DNA from: Rhodoluna sp.
Lineage (GTDB): Bacteria > Actinomycetota > Actinomycetes > Actinomycetales > Microbacteriaceae
NCBI GenBank assembly: GCA_024641095.1
Contig: JAHEDR010000001.1
Coordinates: 322,387-386,386 of the forward strand
Reading direction: 5' to 3'
DNA length: 64,000 bases
The notes under the pieces were generated by a model. The model had not been told where the DNA came from. It saw only the letters and a list, made by a program, of their open reading frames with translations, and did no database searches. This document shows positions 16,820 to 26,073 of this stretch, piece after piece. Positions within the stretch are counted from its first letter, which is position 1, and each line of letters begins with the position of its first letter. Position numbers and translations under genes: made by a program.

Positions 16820-17884
16820 CTATGCCTGATTCTCGTCAGGCTTTATTTCTTTAAGTTCTGGGTTAATCTCACCAAGTTCTAGGCTCGCAAGCGCTTCAAG
16901 TTGCTCGATTGGGCTCAAGAACTTTGGATCCACTGGTCTTACCGGTCCGGTAGGAGGTTCAAGTTCACTAAACGCCGATACCTGTATTGGCTCGGCTTGC
17001 AAAGATTCCAACTCAAGAACTGCATCTAGATTTTGGCCACGCATAATCTTGCTAATTCGCGACATCTTCTTGTCGAGCTTGAGTCGACGCTTGTCTACCG
17101 GTTGCTGGAACGAGGCCAGAGCGTGAGAAAGAATTTCATCAAAGATCTTTGCTAGCTCTGCTGCATGGTCACCAGGCCAGGTGTGAATTGGTCTAGCCGC
17201 TCCCTGAGCCTGCTGAATAGTGGCGCGCTCTTCAATCTGAACGGCCATCAGGTTTTCTTTGAACATCTCTTGAAGCTCGTGCGCGCGGTACGAGTGTTCC
17301 TTTGACTGTGGGCGGAACCTATTAATAACAACGCCAAGTGCTTCCAGGCGAGGGGTGAGGCCTTTACGAAGTTCTTCAATGGCTCGCATTGCGCGGTCCG
17401 CTGCCACCACTGAGAAGATCGATGGTTCGGAAACAATCAAAACGCGGTCACTGGCTACCCAAGCGGTTCGGGTTAGTCCGTTAATAGAAGGCGGGGTATC
17501 AATAATTACTAGGTCGTAGTCTTTTTCGATTCGGCTAAGCGCCTCTTCAAGCTTCCAAACGTCGCGAATGGTTGGGTTTGGGGTGTCGAACTGAAGGGCT
17601 CGTGGGCTGCCAATCATTACATCTATGTGACCAGACTGAACTTTGCCCCAAGTACTAGATACGATTGCTCTATGCACGATGTTGTGTTTGGGGTTTTGAA
17701 GGACATCGGCAACGGTTTCCCTAAATTCTCCGATGGCGCCTAATCCGGTTGACGCATCACATTGTGGGTCTAGATCTACAACCAAAGTGCGAAGGCCGCG
17801 AGCAAATGCAGCAGAGGCCAGACCAAGGGCTACCGTGGTCTTTCCTACGCCTCCCTTTAGGGAGCTCACGCTCATTACATGCAC
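16820..17884 (-). CDS. Orphan ParA-family ATPase
   Basis: A 354-aa ParA-type ATPase. Deviant Walker A KGGVGKTT at residues 10-17, DLDPQCDAS (Walker A') and VIIDTPPS (Walker B) are intact. The core ends near residue 250 and is followed by a roughly 100-residue charged tail (KRRLKLDKKMSRISKIMRG). No parB is adjacent. Its neighbours are division-related regulators on one side and divergent pyc on the other; corynebacterial PldP is a comparable orphan ParA with a division role, but orthology is not established here. The start may be ATG 17884 or the in-frame ATG three codons later. Confidence 0.85.
   Translation of the reverse strand: MHVMSVSSLKGGVGKTTVALGLASAAFARGLRTLVVDLDPQCDASTGLGAIGEFRETVADVLQNPKHNIVHRAIVSSTWGKVQSGHIDVMIGSPRALQFDTPNPTIRDVWKLEEALSRIEKDYDLVIIDTPPSINGLTRTAWVASDRVLIVSEPSIFSVVAADRAMRAIEELRKGLTPRLEALGVVINRFRPQSKEHSYRAHELQEMFKENLMAVQIEERATIQQAQGAARPIHTWPGDHAAELAKIFDEILSHALASFQQPVDKRRLKLDKKMSRISKIMRGQNLDAVLELESLQAEPIQVSAFSELEPPTGPVRPVDPKFLSPIEQLEALASLELGEINPELKEIKPDENQA
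16824..16848 (+). terminator. Intrinsic terminator of the merR gene
   Basis: GCCTGA (16824-16829), loop, TCAGGC (16836-16841), then TTTATTTCTTT. It lies inside the last codons of the convergent ParA-like gene, so one sequence serves as terminator on one strand and coding DNA on the other. Confidence 0.6.
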
Positions 17885-17953
17885 GTAAATAGGCTACCTT
17901 TTTATTGAGGGCGTTATGTATCCATGTTCGCCTATACGACACTTGAGGGCCCT

Positions 17954-20900
17954 ATGTTCAAGAAGATTTTGGTTGCCAACCGCGGTGAAATTGCCGTTCG
18001 TGCCTTTAGAGCGGCTTACGAACTAGGCGCCAAGACCGTTGCCGTGTTCCCATATGAGGACCGCAATTCAACCCACCGTCTTCAGGCCGATGAGTCATAC
18101 CAAATTGGTTCTGTTGGTCACCCAGTGCGTGCCTACCTAGATGTCTCAGAGATCATTCGCGTTGCCCTTGAATCAGGTGCCGATGCAATTTACCCGGGCT
18201 ACGGATTCCTTTCGGAAAACCCTGAACTTGCCGAAGCTGCAAAGGCCAACGGCATCACATTCATTGGCCCATCTTCAGACGTTCTTGAAATGGCCGGAAA
18301 CAAAGTTATTGCCAAAGAAGCCGCAATTCGCGCTGGCGTTCCGGTTCTAAAGTCTTCTCCATCTTCGGCAAACGTAGATGAACTGGTTAGCCAGGCAAAC
18401 GACATTGGATTCCCAATTTTCGTGAAGGCCGTTGCCGGTGGTGGAGGCCGCGGCATGCGTCGTGTTGCCAAGCAAGAAGATCTTCGCGCTGCTTTGATCG
18501 AAGCATCTCGCGAAGCCGAGAGCGCATTCGGTGATCCTCGAGTATTCCTTGAGCAGGCTGTTATTCGTCCTCGCCACATAGAGGTTCAGATTCTCGCGGA
18601 CACTCACGGCAACGTGGTTCACCTGTTTGAACGCGACTGTTCAATTCAGCGACGCAATCAAAAGGTTGTTGAAATTGCGCCGGCTCCACGTATTGACGAA
18701 GAGCTTCGTCAGACTCTTTACCGCGATGCAGTTTCTTTTGCTCAGCAAATTGGTTACCAAAACGCTGGAACAGTTGAGTTCCTAATTGACACCGTTGGTG
18801 CAAATGCAGGCAAGCACGTGTTCATTGAAATGAACCCACGCATTCAGGTTGAGCACACAGTTTCAGAAGAAATCACCGATGTTGACTTGGTGCAATCGCA
18901 AATGCGAATCGCGTCAGGGGAGTCGCTTCCTGAACTTGGCCTAACTCAAGACAAAATCAAGATGCACGGTTTTGCGGTTCAGTGCCGAATCACAACCGAG
19001 GACCCGGCGCAAAACTTCAGACCTGACACCGGTAAAATTACTACCTACCGTTCACCGGGTGGTGCAGGTATTCGTCTAGACGGCGGAACTGTTTCAACCG
19101 GTGCAGAGGTTAGCCCGCACTTTGACTCCATGTTGGTTAAGTTGATTGCTACCGGCCGCGACTTTAAGTCAGCGGTAACACGAGCAAAGCGTGCGCTTGC
19201 AGAATTCCGTATTCGCGGTGTATCTACCAACATTGCTTTCTTGCAGGCGGTGCTTGCAGATCCAATTTTTGAAACCGGTGACCTAAGCACCTCATTTATC
19301 GATGAGCACCCAGAACTATTTACCGCTAAGCCGTCTCAAGACCGCGGAACCAAGATTCTTGCCTGGCTTGCCGATGTCACAGTGAATCAGCCAAATGGTC
19401 CACGCGCACATCACATTAACCCTGGTGTGAAGTTGCCAAAGGTTGACCTAACTATTCCGGCACCGGCTGGTTCTCGTCAGCGTCTACTTGAGCTTGGCCC
19501 AGAAGGTTTTGCCAAGGCACTTCGCGCACAGTCCAACGTGGCAATCACAGAAACCACTTTCCGTGACGCACACCAGTCGCTGCTTGCCACACGAGTTCGT
19601 GGCCGTGATCTCGTTGCCGTTGCACCGTACGTTGCCAGATTGACTCCACAGTTACTTTCAGTTGAAGCATGGGGTGGCGCAACCTACGACGTGGCACTTC
19701 GTTTCTTGGGTGAAGACCCATGGCAGCGCCTTGCTCAACTACGTGCAGCAATGCCAAACCTCTGCATTCAAATGCTGTTGCGCGGCCGTAACACCGTTGG
19801 CTACACACCATACCCAACCGAGGTAACCGAGGCGTTCGTTGCAGAGGCTGCTGCAACCGGTGTCGACATCTTCCGCATCTTTGATGCGCTAAACGATGTA
19901 AATCAAATGAAGCCGGCAATTGATGCAGTCTTGAAGACCAAGACCGCCGTTGCCGAAGTAGCGCTTTGCTACACCGCCGATTTACTTGACCCAGACGAAA
20001 AGCTTTACACCCTTGATTACTACCTAAACCTAGCTCAGCAAATTGTTGATGCTGGTGCACACATCATTGCAATCAAGGACATGGCTGGTTTGCTTCGCCC
20101 AGCGGCGGCAGAGAAATTGGTTTCTGCACTTCGTGAGCGTTTTGATCTTCCAGTGCACCTGCACACCCACGACACCGCGGGTGGTCAGCTTGCAACACTG
20201 ATGGCTGCCATCAACGTTGGGGTAGATGCGGTTGATGTTGCTTCGGCACCAATGGCAGGTACCACAAGTCAGCCTTCTGCATCTGCTTTGGTTGCTGCGC
20301 TTGCTCACACCGCTAAAGACAGCGGCATTTCACTAAGCGCAGTTGCCGAACTTGAGCCTTATTGGGAAGCCGTGCGTAACGTATACGCACCTTTCGAATC
20401 AGGATTGCCTGGTCCAACCGGCCGCGTTTACCACCACGAAATTCCTGGTGGCCAACTTTCAAACTTGCGTCAGCAGGCAATTGCACTTGGCCTTGGCGAT
20501 CAATTTGAAAAAGTTGAAAACATGTATGCCTCGGCAAACGCAATTCTTGGTAGACCTACCAAGGTGACCCCATCGTCAAAGGTGGTTGGCGATCTTGCGT
20601 TGCACCTGGTTGCAGTAAATGCCGACCCAGCTGACTTCGCAGAGAACCCACAAAACTACGACGTGCCAGATTCGGTTATCGGTTTCATGGCTGGCGAGCT
20701 TGGCGATTTGCCTGGTGGTTGGCCAGAACCATTCCGCACCAAGGTTTTGGCGGGAAAGAATCCAAAGTTTGGAATCACTCCGGTAAACGCCGATGACCTA
20801 GCTGCGCTGCAGGGCACCGATGCAGCACTTCGTCGTTCAACTTTGAACCGATTGTTGTTCCCGGGTCCAACAGCTGACTTCCAAAAGTCACAGGATTCAT

Positions 20901-21361
20901 TTGGCAACCTGGATCAAATCGAAACCGTTGATTACCTTTACGGTTTGGAGCAGGGCGTAGAACACATCGTGACCCTGTCAAAGGGTGTTCAGATTTACGT
21001 TGGACTTGAGGCAATTGGTTCACCAGATGCCAAGGGTTTCCGAACAGTAATGGCAACACTCAACGGCCAGCTTCGCCCAATCAACGTTCGCGATCGCAAG
21101 ATTGCGGTTGACACCGTTCAAGCCGAAAAGGCCGACACAGCTAATTTGGGTCACGTTGCCGCTCCGTTCGCCGGTGTGGTTACTTTGCAGACTGTAGAGG
21201 GCGCGCACGTTGAGGTGGGGCAGCCAGTTGCCACCATTGAGGCTATGAAGATGGAGGCCACCATTACGGCCTCAGTAGCCGGAATCGTGCGTCGTTTAGC
21301 GGTTTCTAAGACCCAGTCTGTAGACGCTGGAGACCTAATTGTGGTGGTTGAAGCCGAGTAA
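17954..21361 (+). CDS. pyc: Pyruvate carboxylase
   Basis: Biotin-dependent anaplerotic enzyme of 1135 aa, converting pyruvate to oxaloacetate. Domains in order: biotin carboxylase (about 1-450, with KAVAGGGGRGMR and EMNPRIQVEHTVSEEI), carboxyltransferase (about 530-800, beginning ETTFRDAHQSL), a linker domain, and the biotinyl domain with EAMKMEA (biotinylated Lys1099). ATG 17954 starts the conserved FKKILVANRGEIAVRA; an upstream in-frame ATG at 17924 would add 10 unconserved residues. It supplies oxaloacetate, which PrpC also consumes. Confidence 0.96.
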   Translation: MFKKILVANRGEIAVRAFRAAYELGAKTVAVFPYEDRNSTHRLQADESYQIGSVGHPVRAYLDVSEIIRVALESGADAIYPGYGFLSENPELAEAAKANGITFIGPSSDVLEMAGNKVIAKEAAIRAGVPVLKSSPSSANVDELVSQANDIGFPIFVKAVAGGGGRGMRRVAKQEDLRAALIEASREAESAFGDPRVFLEQAVIRPRHIEVQILADTHGNVVHLFERDCSIQRRNQKVVEIAPAPRIDEELRQTLYRDAVSFAQQIGYQNAGTVEFLIDTVGANAGKHVFIEMNPRIQVEHTVSEEITDVDLVQSQMRIASGESLPELGLTQDKIKMHGFAVQCRITTEDPAQNFRPDTGKITTYRSPGGAGIRLDGGTVSTGAEVSPHFDSMLVKLIATGRDFKSAVTRAKRALAEFRIRGVSTNIAFLQAVLADPIFETGDLSTSFIDEHPELFTAKPSQDRGTKILAWLADVTVNQPNGPRAHHINPGVKLPKVDLTIPAPAGSRQRLLELGPEGFAKALRAQSNVAITETTFRDAHQSLLATRVRGRDLVAVAPYVARLTPQLLSVEAWGGATYDVALRFLGEDPWQRLAQLRAAMPNLCIQMLLRGRNTVGYTPYPTEVTEAFVAEAAATGVDIFRIFDALNDVNQMKPAIDAVLKTKTAVAEVALCYTADLLDPDEKLYTLDYYLNLAQQIVDAGAHIIAIKDMAGLLRPAAAEKLVSALRERFDLPVHLHTHDTAGGQLATLMAAINVGVDAVDVASAPMAGTTSQPSASALVAALAHTAKDSGISLSAVAELEPYWEAVRNVYAPFESGLPGPTGRVYHHEIPGGQLSNLRQQAIALGLGDQFEKVENMYASANAILGRPTKVTPSSKVVGDLALHLVAVNADPADFAENPQNYDVPDSVIGFMAGELGDLPGGWPEPFRTKVLAGKNPKFGITPVNADDLAALQGTDAALRRSTLNRLLFPGPTADFQKSQDSFGNLDQIETVDYLYGLEQGVEHIVTLSKGVQIYVGLEAIGSPDAKGFRTVMATLNGQLRPINVRDRKIAVDTVQAEKADTANLGHVAAPFAGVVTLQTVEGAHVEVGQPVATIEAMKMEATITASVAGIVRRLAVSKTQSVDAGDLIVVVEAE

Positions 21362-21384
21362 TCGGTCAATCCGTTTTGAGCAGG

Positions 21385-21428
21385 TAAACTGACTTAGTTC
21401 GTTAGCGCGCACCTTTTCGCGCGTCTAA
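21385..21428 (+). promoter_or_regulatory. Promoter and hairpin leader of the MinD-like gene
   Basis: TAAACT (21385-21390) is a -10 candidate without a clear -35. Downstream, TTAGCGCGC (21402-21410) pairs with GCGCG-T-CTAA (21419-21428, one bulged T) around an 8-nt loop, ending 5 nt before the TAGGAG ribosome site. Confidence 0.35.
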
Positions 21429-21442
21429 AAGTAGGAGTATCA

Positions 21443-22645
21443 GTGGCTATTTGGGGCAACAAGCCTGAAGAAGGCAACAGCGATTTTCTCGCACCCCGTC
21501 CAGCACAGGAGCAGACCGAAAAGTCTCACTCCCTAGCTGAGGTGGCCGTAGACGCAGGCTCTATCGATGTGACTCCAGGCACCGCTTCAATCCAGGTGGT
21601 CACCGAGGACCCACGCGTTGCTCCGGCTCAGGACTCTGAGGTTGCCGAACTTCGTCGTTCTAACTACTCACGTCGCGACAGCCTTCGCGGTGAAATCTTT
21701 GATCAGCCTGAACCGGCTGCCATGCTTACCGCTGACCGCCTTTTGGACGTCAGTGCAAGAAACCGTCCGGCACCGGAATCGGGTTTCCGTCGTTTCATTT
21801 ACTTCCTAACTCTTAAGACCGTAAACCTTGGTGACTCTCTAAAGGTTCGTGAGCGCAAGGCACTAGATGCACGCATCGGTGCTCAGCTAACTGGTGGCGC
21901 AAAGTTTGTGCCGGTACTTACTCGCAAGGGTGGCGTTGGTAAGACCACAGTCAGCACCCTGCTTGGCATGGCCCTTGCTCTTTCACGTGATGACCGCGTG
22001 ATTGCAATTGATGCAAACCCAGACCGCGGAACCCTTGCCGAGCGTGTTAGCAAGTCAACCCGATTCACAGTTCGCGACGTTGTAAACCGTGCAGCGGCAA
22101 TTGATGGCTTCACAGATTTCTCAACCATGGTTTCTCGCGACGTGACCCGTCTTGACGTATTGGCCTCTGACTCAGACCCAATGCTTTCTGAGGCGTTCGA
22201 CGAGGGTGACTACAACGTTGTTGCAGACATGGCAGCTCGTTACTACTCAATCGTTTTGACTGACTGCGGTACTGGTATCGTGCACTCGGTTATGCGCCCA
22301 ACCCTTCAGCGTGCAACCGGATTGGTAATCGTTTCTGGTGGTTCTGTTGACGAGGCTCGTCTTGCGTCTGAAACTCTTACCTGGTTGGAAGCAAACGGAT
22401 ACGGTGACTTGGTTCGCAATTCGGTAGTAGCTCTAAACACTGCAACTCAGGCAACTCAGCTTGTGAAGCTAGATGAGATTGAGCAGCACTTCAAGACTCG
22501 CGTTCGCCACGTTGTGCGTATTCCTTACGACCCAGCACTTGCTGCGGGTTCTGTAATTAAGTTCAAAGACCTGAAGAAGGGCACACGCGAGGCAGCTCGC
22601 GAACTTGCTGCGCTCGTGGTTGATGGACTAAACAACCCTGTTTAA
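21443..22645 (+). CDS. MinD/ParA-like ATPase with disordered N-terminal region
   Basis: A 400-aa SIMIBI ATPase. Residues 1-110 are polar, acidic and probably disordered; the ATPase core begins near 150 with TRKGGVGKTT (Walker A 162-169), AIDANPDRGTLA and IVLTDCGTGI. The Walker A' lacks the DPQ of true ParA and resembles actinobacterial MinD-like ATPases of the kind linked to type VII secretion or to unknown polar functions; no secretion gene is nearby, so the role is open. The start is GTG 21443 with TAGGAG upstream. It is the third ParA/MinD-class gene of the window. Confidence 0.82.
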   Translation: MAIWGNKPEEGNSDFLAPRPAQEQTEKSHSLAEVAVDAGSIDVTPGTASIQVVTEDPRVAPAQDSEVAELRRSNYSRRDSLRGEIFDQPEPAAMLTADRLLDVSARNRPAPESGFRRFIYFLTLKTVNLGDSLKVRERKALDARIGAQLTGGAKFVPVLTRKGGVGKTTVSTLLGMALALSRDDRVIAIDANPDRGTLAERVSKSTRFTVRDVVNRAAAIDGFTDFSTMVSRDVTRLDVLASDSDPMLSEAFDEGDYNVVADMAARYYSIVLTDCGTGIVHSVMRPTLQRATGLVIVSGGSVDEARLASETLTWLEANGYGDLVRNSVVALNTATQATQLVKLDEIEQHFKTRVRHVVRIPYDPALAAGSVIKFKDLKKGTREAARELAALVVDGLNNPV

Positions 22646-22666
22646 TCTTTCTCAGTAATTTTTGAA

Positions 22667-23164
22667 ATGACAGTTCGTGAAATTCGCCTGTTTGGTGACC
22701 CGGTACTAAAAACCGTTTCAGATCCAATCGTTAATTTTGACGACAAAGCTAAGTCATTAATTCAAGATCTAATTGACACCACCCAGCTTCCTGGCAGAGC
22801 CGGCGTTGCCGCCCCTCAAATTGGTGTGAACCTTCGCGCATTTAGCTACAACGTTGATGGCGTCGTGGGTTATCTAATCAACCCAACCTTGATTGAGGTA
22901 AGTGGCCAAAAACTTTTGGTTGACGAAGGTTGTTTATCGGTGCCCGGTTTATGGCACAAAACTCCAAGATACGAATTTGCCAAAGCGGTTGGCCTGGACC
23001 TTGATGGCAACACCGTGGAGATCGAGGGCTCAGGCCTTATGGCTCAGGCGCTGCAACACGAATGTGATCACCTAGACGGATTGGTTTATCTTGATCGTCT
23101 TGAAGACGACGAGCGTCGTGAGGCCATGAAAAACCTCAGAGCAACCGATTGGTTTATGAAGTAA
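22667..23164 (+). CDS. def: Peptide deformylase
   Basis: Metalloenzyme of 165 aa that removes the N-formyl group from nascent proteins. All three motifs are present: GVAAPQIGV (motif 1), EGCLSVPG with metal ligand Cys89, and QHECDHLDG with His131, Glu132 and His135. The end is tail-to-tail with fadD with no base between the two stop codons. The ribosome site is weak. Confidence 0.95.
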   Translation: MTVREIRLFGDPVLKTVSDPIVNFDDKAKSLIQDLIDTTQLPGRAGVAAPQIGVNLRAFSYNVDGVVGYLINPTLIEVSGQKLLVDEGCLSVPGLWHKTPRYEFAKAVGLDLDGNTVEIEGSGLMAQALQHECDHLDGLVYLDRLEDDERREAMKNLRATDWFMK

Positions 23165-24991
23165 TTAGTTTGACTGAATGTCCAGAGTTGGTGGGCCAGC
23201 CTGGTACACCTCATCAATCGCCGGTGCAAAGTCTCGCAGCACAACTTCACGCTTGATCTTTAGCGAAGGAGTTAGGTGCCCAGATTCTTCGCTTAGCTCC
23301 TGACCAATCACGGTGAATTTTCTAATCGATTCGGCCTTTGAGAAGTTCTTGTTTACGCGGTCAACGGCAACCTGAATCTCGGCAAGCACCTTTGGTTCCT
23401 TGGCAGCCTGGGCAAGGGTTAGGTCTTTGCTTAGGCCATTATTGGCAAGCCAAATTGGCAGCATCTCTGGGTCAAGTGAAATCAATGCCGAAACAAATGG
23501 GCGCTGGTCACCAATGACGATTGCCTGACCAACCAGTGGGTTAGCGCGAAGTGGATCTTCTAGTGCTGCAGGTGCCACGTTCTTACCGCCTGCGGTAACA
23601 ATCAATTCTTTTTTGCGGCCGGTGATGCTGATGAAGCCTTCGTTATCGATCTCGCCGATGTCGCCGGACTTAAACCATTCGCCTTCGAATGCTGCAGCGG
23701 TTGCTTCCGGGTTTCTCCAGTAGCCACGAAGAATGTTGTTTCCACGAAGCAAGATTTCGCCGTCTTCGGCAATCTTGATTCCGGTACCAGGCAGCATTAG
23801 GCCAACCTTGCCAATCTTTAATTTGTCTGGACGGCCAATTGAAACCGGGGCAGTGGTCTCGGTTAGTCCATAGCCCTCAAGTACAGTCAAACCAATTGCG
23901 CGGTAGAAGTGACCCAGGCGTGCACCTAGCGGGCCTCCACCTGAAATTGCGTATGAAACTTTGCCACCCATAGCTGCGCGCAATTTTTTATAAACCAGTT
24001 TGTCGAAGAAGCCGTGCTGAATCTTCAAGCCAAGCGCAGGGCCCTTTGGTGTATCCAGCGCCTTTGAGTAGGCAATTGCAGTGTAGGCAGCCTTGCGGAA
24101 GATCTTGCCCTTTCCACCAGCCTCAGCCTTTTGCTCTGCTGAGTTATATACCTTTTCAAATACTCGTGGCACAGCCAGCAAGAAGTTTGGCTTGAAGCTT
24201 TCCATAGCAGCCGCAACGTTCTTGGTATCTGGCTGGTGGCCAACCTTCACGCCACCGTGCACGCACAGAACAGAAATGAATCTTGCAAAAACGTGCGCCA
24301 AAGGCAAGAACAGCAAGGTGCTGTGCTTTGGGTTTACTACTTCAGAAATTTCTAGAGTTGCGTTTTTGCTTAGCTCAACGAAACCACGGTGCAATAGCTC
24401 GCAACCCTTTGGCTTGCCAGTGGTTCCAGATGTGTAGATGATCGTGGCCAAGTCAAAAAGACCAGATGACTTGCGACGGGTCTCGATTGTTTCATTGGTG
24501 ATGTCTTTGCCAAGTTTGCTAAGCGTCTCGATTGCGCCGCCTTCAATCTTCCAAACCTGACGGCAAAGTGGAGCAGCAGATTTGATTTCTTCAAATCTTT
24601 CTTCGTGCTCATCGTTTTCAATAAACAATGCAACGCAGTCGGCATCAGAAAGAATCCATTCAATCTGCGAAGGCGCTGATGATTCATAAACCGGAACCGA
24701 TACCGCTCCCGCGTACCAGATTGCGAAGTCAATAAGTGCCCACTCAAAACGAGTGCGGCTCATGATTGCTACAGCTTGACCAGGCTGAATGCCCGCGGCA
24801 ACCAAACCCTTGGCTACGGCAATCACGCGGTTCTCAAACTCTTGAGCGGTTAGATCAACCCAAACCCCAGGCTTGGTCTCAATCGAGAAGAGGTTCAGGC
24901 TTGGAGTCGCCTTCACTCGGTTGACCAGTAAGTCGGTGATGTTTTCTGAAGGGTCGCTTACGACCAGTGGCGGCACATCGTATGACTGCAC
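23165..24991 (-). CDS. Long-chain fatty-acid-CoA ligase, FadD15-like
   Basis: AMP-binding acyl-CoA synthetase of 608 aa. Signatures: IYTSGTTGKPKG (adenylate P-loop), EGYGLTETTAPV, and FKSGDIGEIDNEGFISITGRKKELIVTAGGKN, the FACS-type motif. It resembles the long-chain ligases of the FadD15/AMP-FACS group. The start is GTG 24991, with AAGGAG about 6 nt upstream on the minus strand. It is divergent from the ROK glucokinase. FadD15 lies near plsC and aroG in mycobacteria too, which supports the broad syntenic assignment. Confidence 0.88.
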   Translation of the reverse strand: MQSYDVPPLVVSDPSENITDLLVNRVKATPSLNLFSIETKPGVWVDLTAQEFENRVIAVAKGLVAAGIQPGQAVAIMSRTRFEWALIDFAIWYAGAVSVPVYESSAPSQIEWILSDADCVALFIENDEHEERFEEIKSAAPLCRQVWKIEGGAIETLSKLGKDITNETIETRRKSSGLFDLATIIYTSGTTGKPKGCELLHRGFVELSKNATLEISEVVNPKHSTLLFLPLAHVFARFISVLCVHGGVKVGHQPDTKNVAAAMESFKPNFLLAVPRVFEKVYNSAEQKAEAGGKGKIFRKAAYTAIAYSKALDTPKGPALGLKIQHGFFDKLVYKKLRAAMGGKVSYAISGGGPLGARLGHFYRAIGLTVLEGYGLTETTAPVSIGRPDKLKIGKVGLMLPGTGIKIAEDGEILLRGNNILRGYWRNPEATAAAFEGEWFKSGDIGEIDNEGFISITGRKKELIVTAGGKNVAPAALEDPLRANPLVGQAIVIGDQRPFVSALISLDPEMLPIWLANNGLSKDLTLAQAAKEPKVLAEIQVAVDRVNKNFSKAESIRKFTVIGQELSEESGHLTPSLKIKREVVLRDFAPAIDEVYQAGPPTLDIQSN

Positions 24992-25082
24992 TGGGGCTCC
25001 TTGGGGTCAGGTTTCTTGCGATAACTCTACTTGTGTAAACGCTAAACTTTTCAAGTCTAGGCTCCTATTTGAAGAGGTTGAA

Positions 25083-26039
25083 ATGCACGCAATCGGTATC
25101 GATATCGGTGGCACCAAAATTGCTGGTGCCCTGGTGGATGCCAACGGGCAAATCATTAAGGAATCTAGAGTTCCCACCCCAGCCGAAGACCCAGCCGCAC
25201 TGGTTAGTTCGGTCGTTGCCGTAATTAAGGAACTTGCCGAGGGGCAAGAAGTCTTGGGAGTTGGAGTTGCAGCGGCAGGCTTTATTGACGCCCAGCAGGC
25301 CAACATTATTTATGCACCAAACCTCAGCTGGCGAAACGAGCCGTTCAAGGCCAAACTCGAGGCAGAACTGGATATTCCGGTAATCATTGAAAACGACGCT
25401 AATGCCGCTGCTTGGGCAGAGTTCCGATACGGCGCCGGTCGTGGGTTCAAGCACATGGTGATGCTGACAATTGGTACCGGTGTGGGTGGAGCGGTAATCA
25501 CCGATAGCAAGATGCTTCGCGGCGGCTTTGGCATCGCTGGCGAATTAGGCCACCTAAGAATCGTGCCCGATGGCCTTCCTTGTGGCTGTGGTCAAAAGGG
25601 CTGTTTGGAGTCTTATGGTTCAGGAACTGCCCTGCTCAAAGCAGCCAAACAGCTAGCTTCCTCGGGTGAACCGGCCGGTGCAAGACTTCGCGAGTTAGAG
25701 GCTCAGGCTGGTCAGTTATCGGGTCAGGAGGTCTACCAGGCCATTCTTGAGCGCGACCCAGGCGCCATTCAGGTATTGACCGCGCTGGGCGACTGGCTTG
25801 GCCAGGCAATTGCCTCATTGACTGCCGTTTTAGACCCAGAAGTGGTCGTAATCGGGGGCGGCGTTAGTGCAGCCGGAGACTTATTGCTTGATCCAATTCG
25901 CCAGGGCTACCTAAATCACCTGCCGGCTAGGGGGTTCCGACCGGAATTGAAGATTCTGGGCGCCGAATTCGTTAACGATGCCGGGGTAGTGGGTGCGGCC
26001 GATCTCGCTCGCGTATCTCTGGCGCCAAAGGTAAACTAG
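25083..26039 (+). CDS. ROK-family glucokinase
   Basis: Sugar kinase of 318 aa, probably ATP- or polyphosphate-dependent glucokinase. The N terminus HAIGIDIGGTKIAGALV is the phosphate-binding loop; IENDANAAAWAEF holds the catalytic Asp, and CGCGQKGCLESYGSG is the ROK zinc motif. ATG 25083 is chosen because it starts the conserved phosphate loop and GAAGAGG precedes it; a longer frame back to 24873 would run into fadD on the other strand. Confidence 0.88.
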   Translation: MHAIGIDIGGTKIAGALVDANGQIIKESRVPTPAEDPAALVSSVVAVIKELAEGQEVLGVGVAAAGFIDAQQANIIYAPNLSWRNEPFKAKLEAELDIPVIIENDANAAAWAEFRYGAGRGFKHMVMLTIGTGVGGAVITDSKMLRGGFGIAGELGHLRIVPDGLPCGCGQKGCLESYGSGTALLKAAKQLASSGEPAGARLRELEAQAGQLSGQEVYQAILERDPGAIQVLTALGDWLGQAIASLTAVLDPEVVVIGGGVSAAGDLLLDPIRQGYLNHLPARGFRPELKILGAEFVNDAGVVGAADLARVSLAPKVN

Positions 26040-26073
26040 ACCCCTATTGCTCGGCGGCTAGAAAGGGTCAAAA

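Noticed and set aside
19545-20060. A 171-aa open frame antisense to pyc
   Set aside because: Fully inside the conserved carboxyltransferase domain of pyc and without family features.
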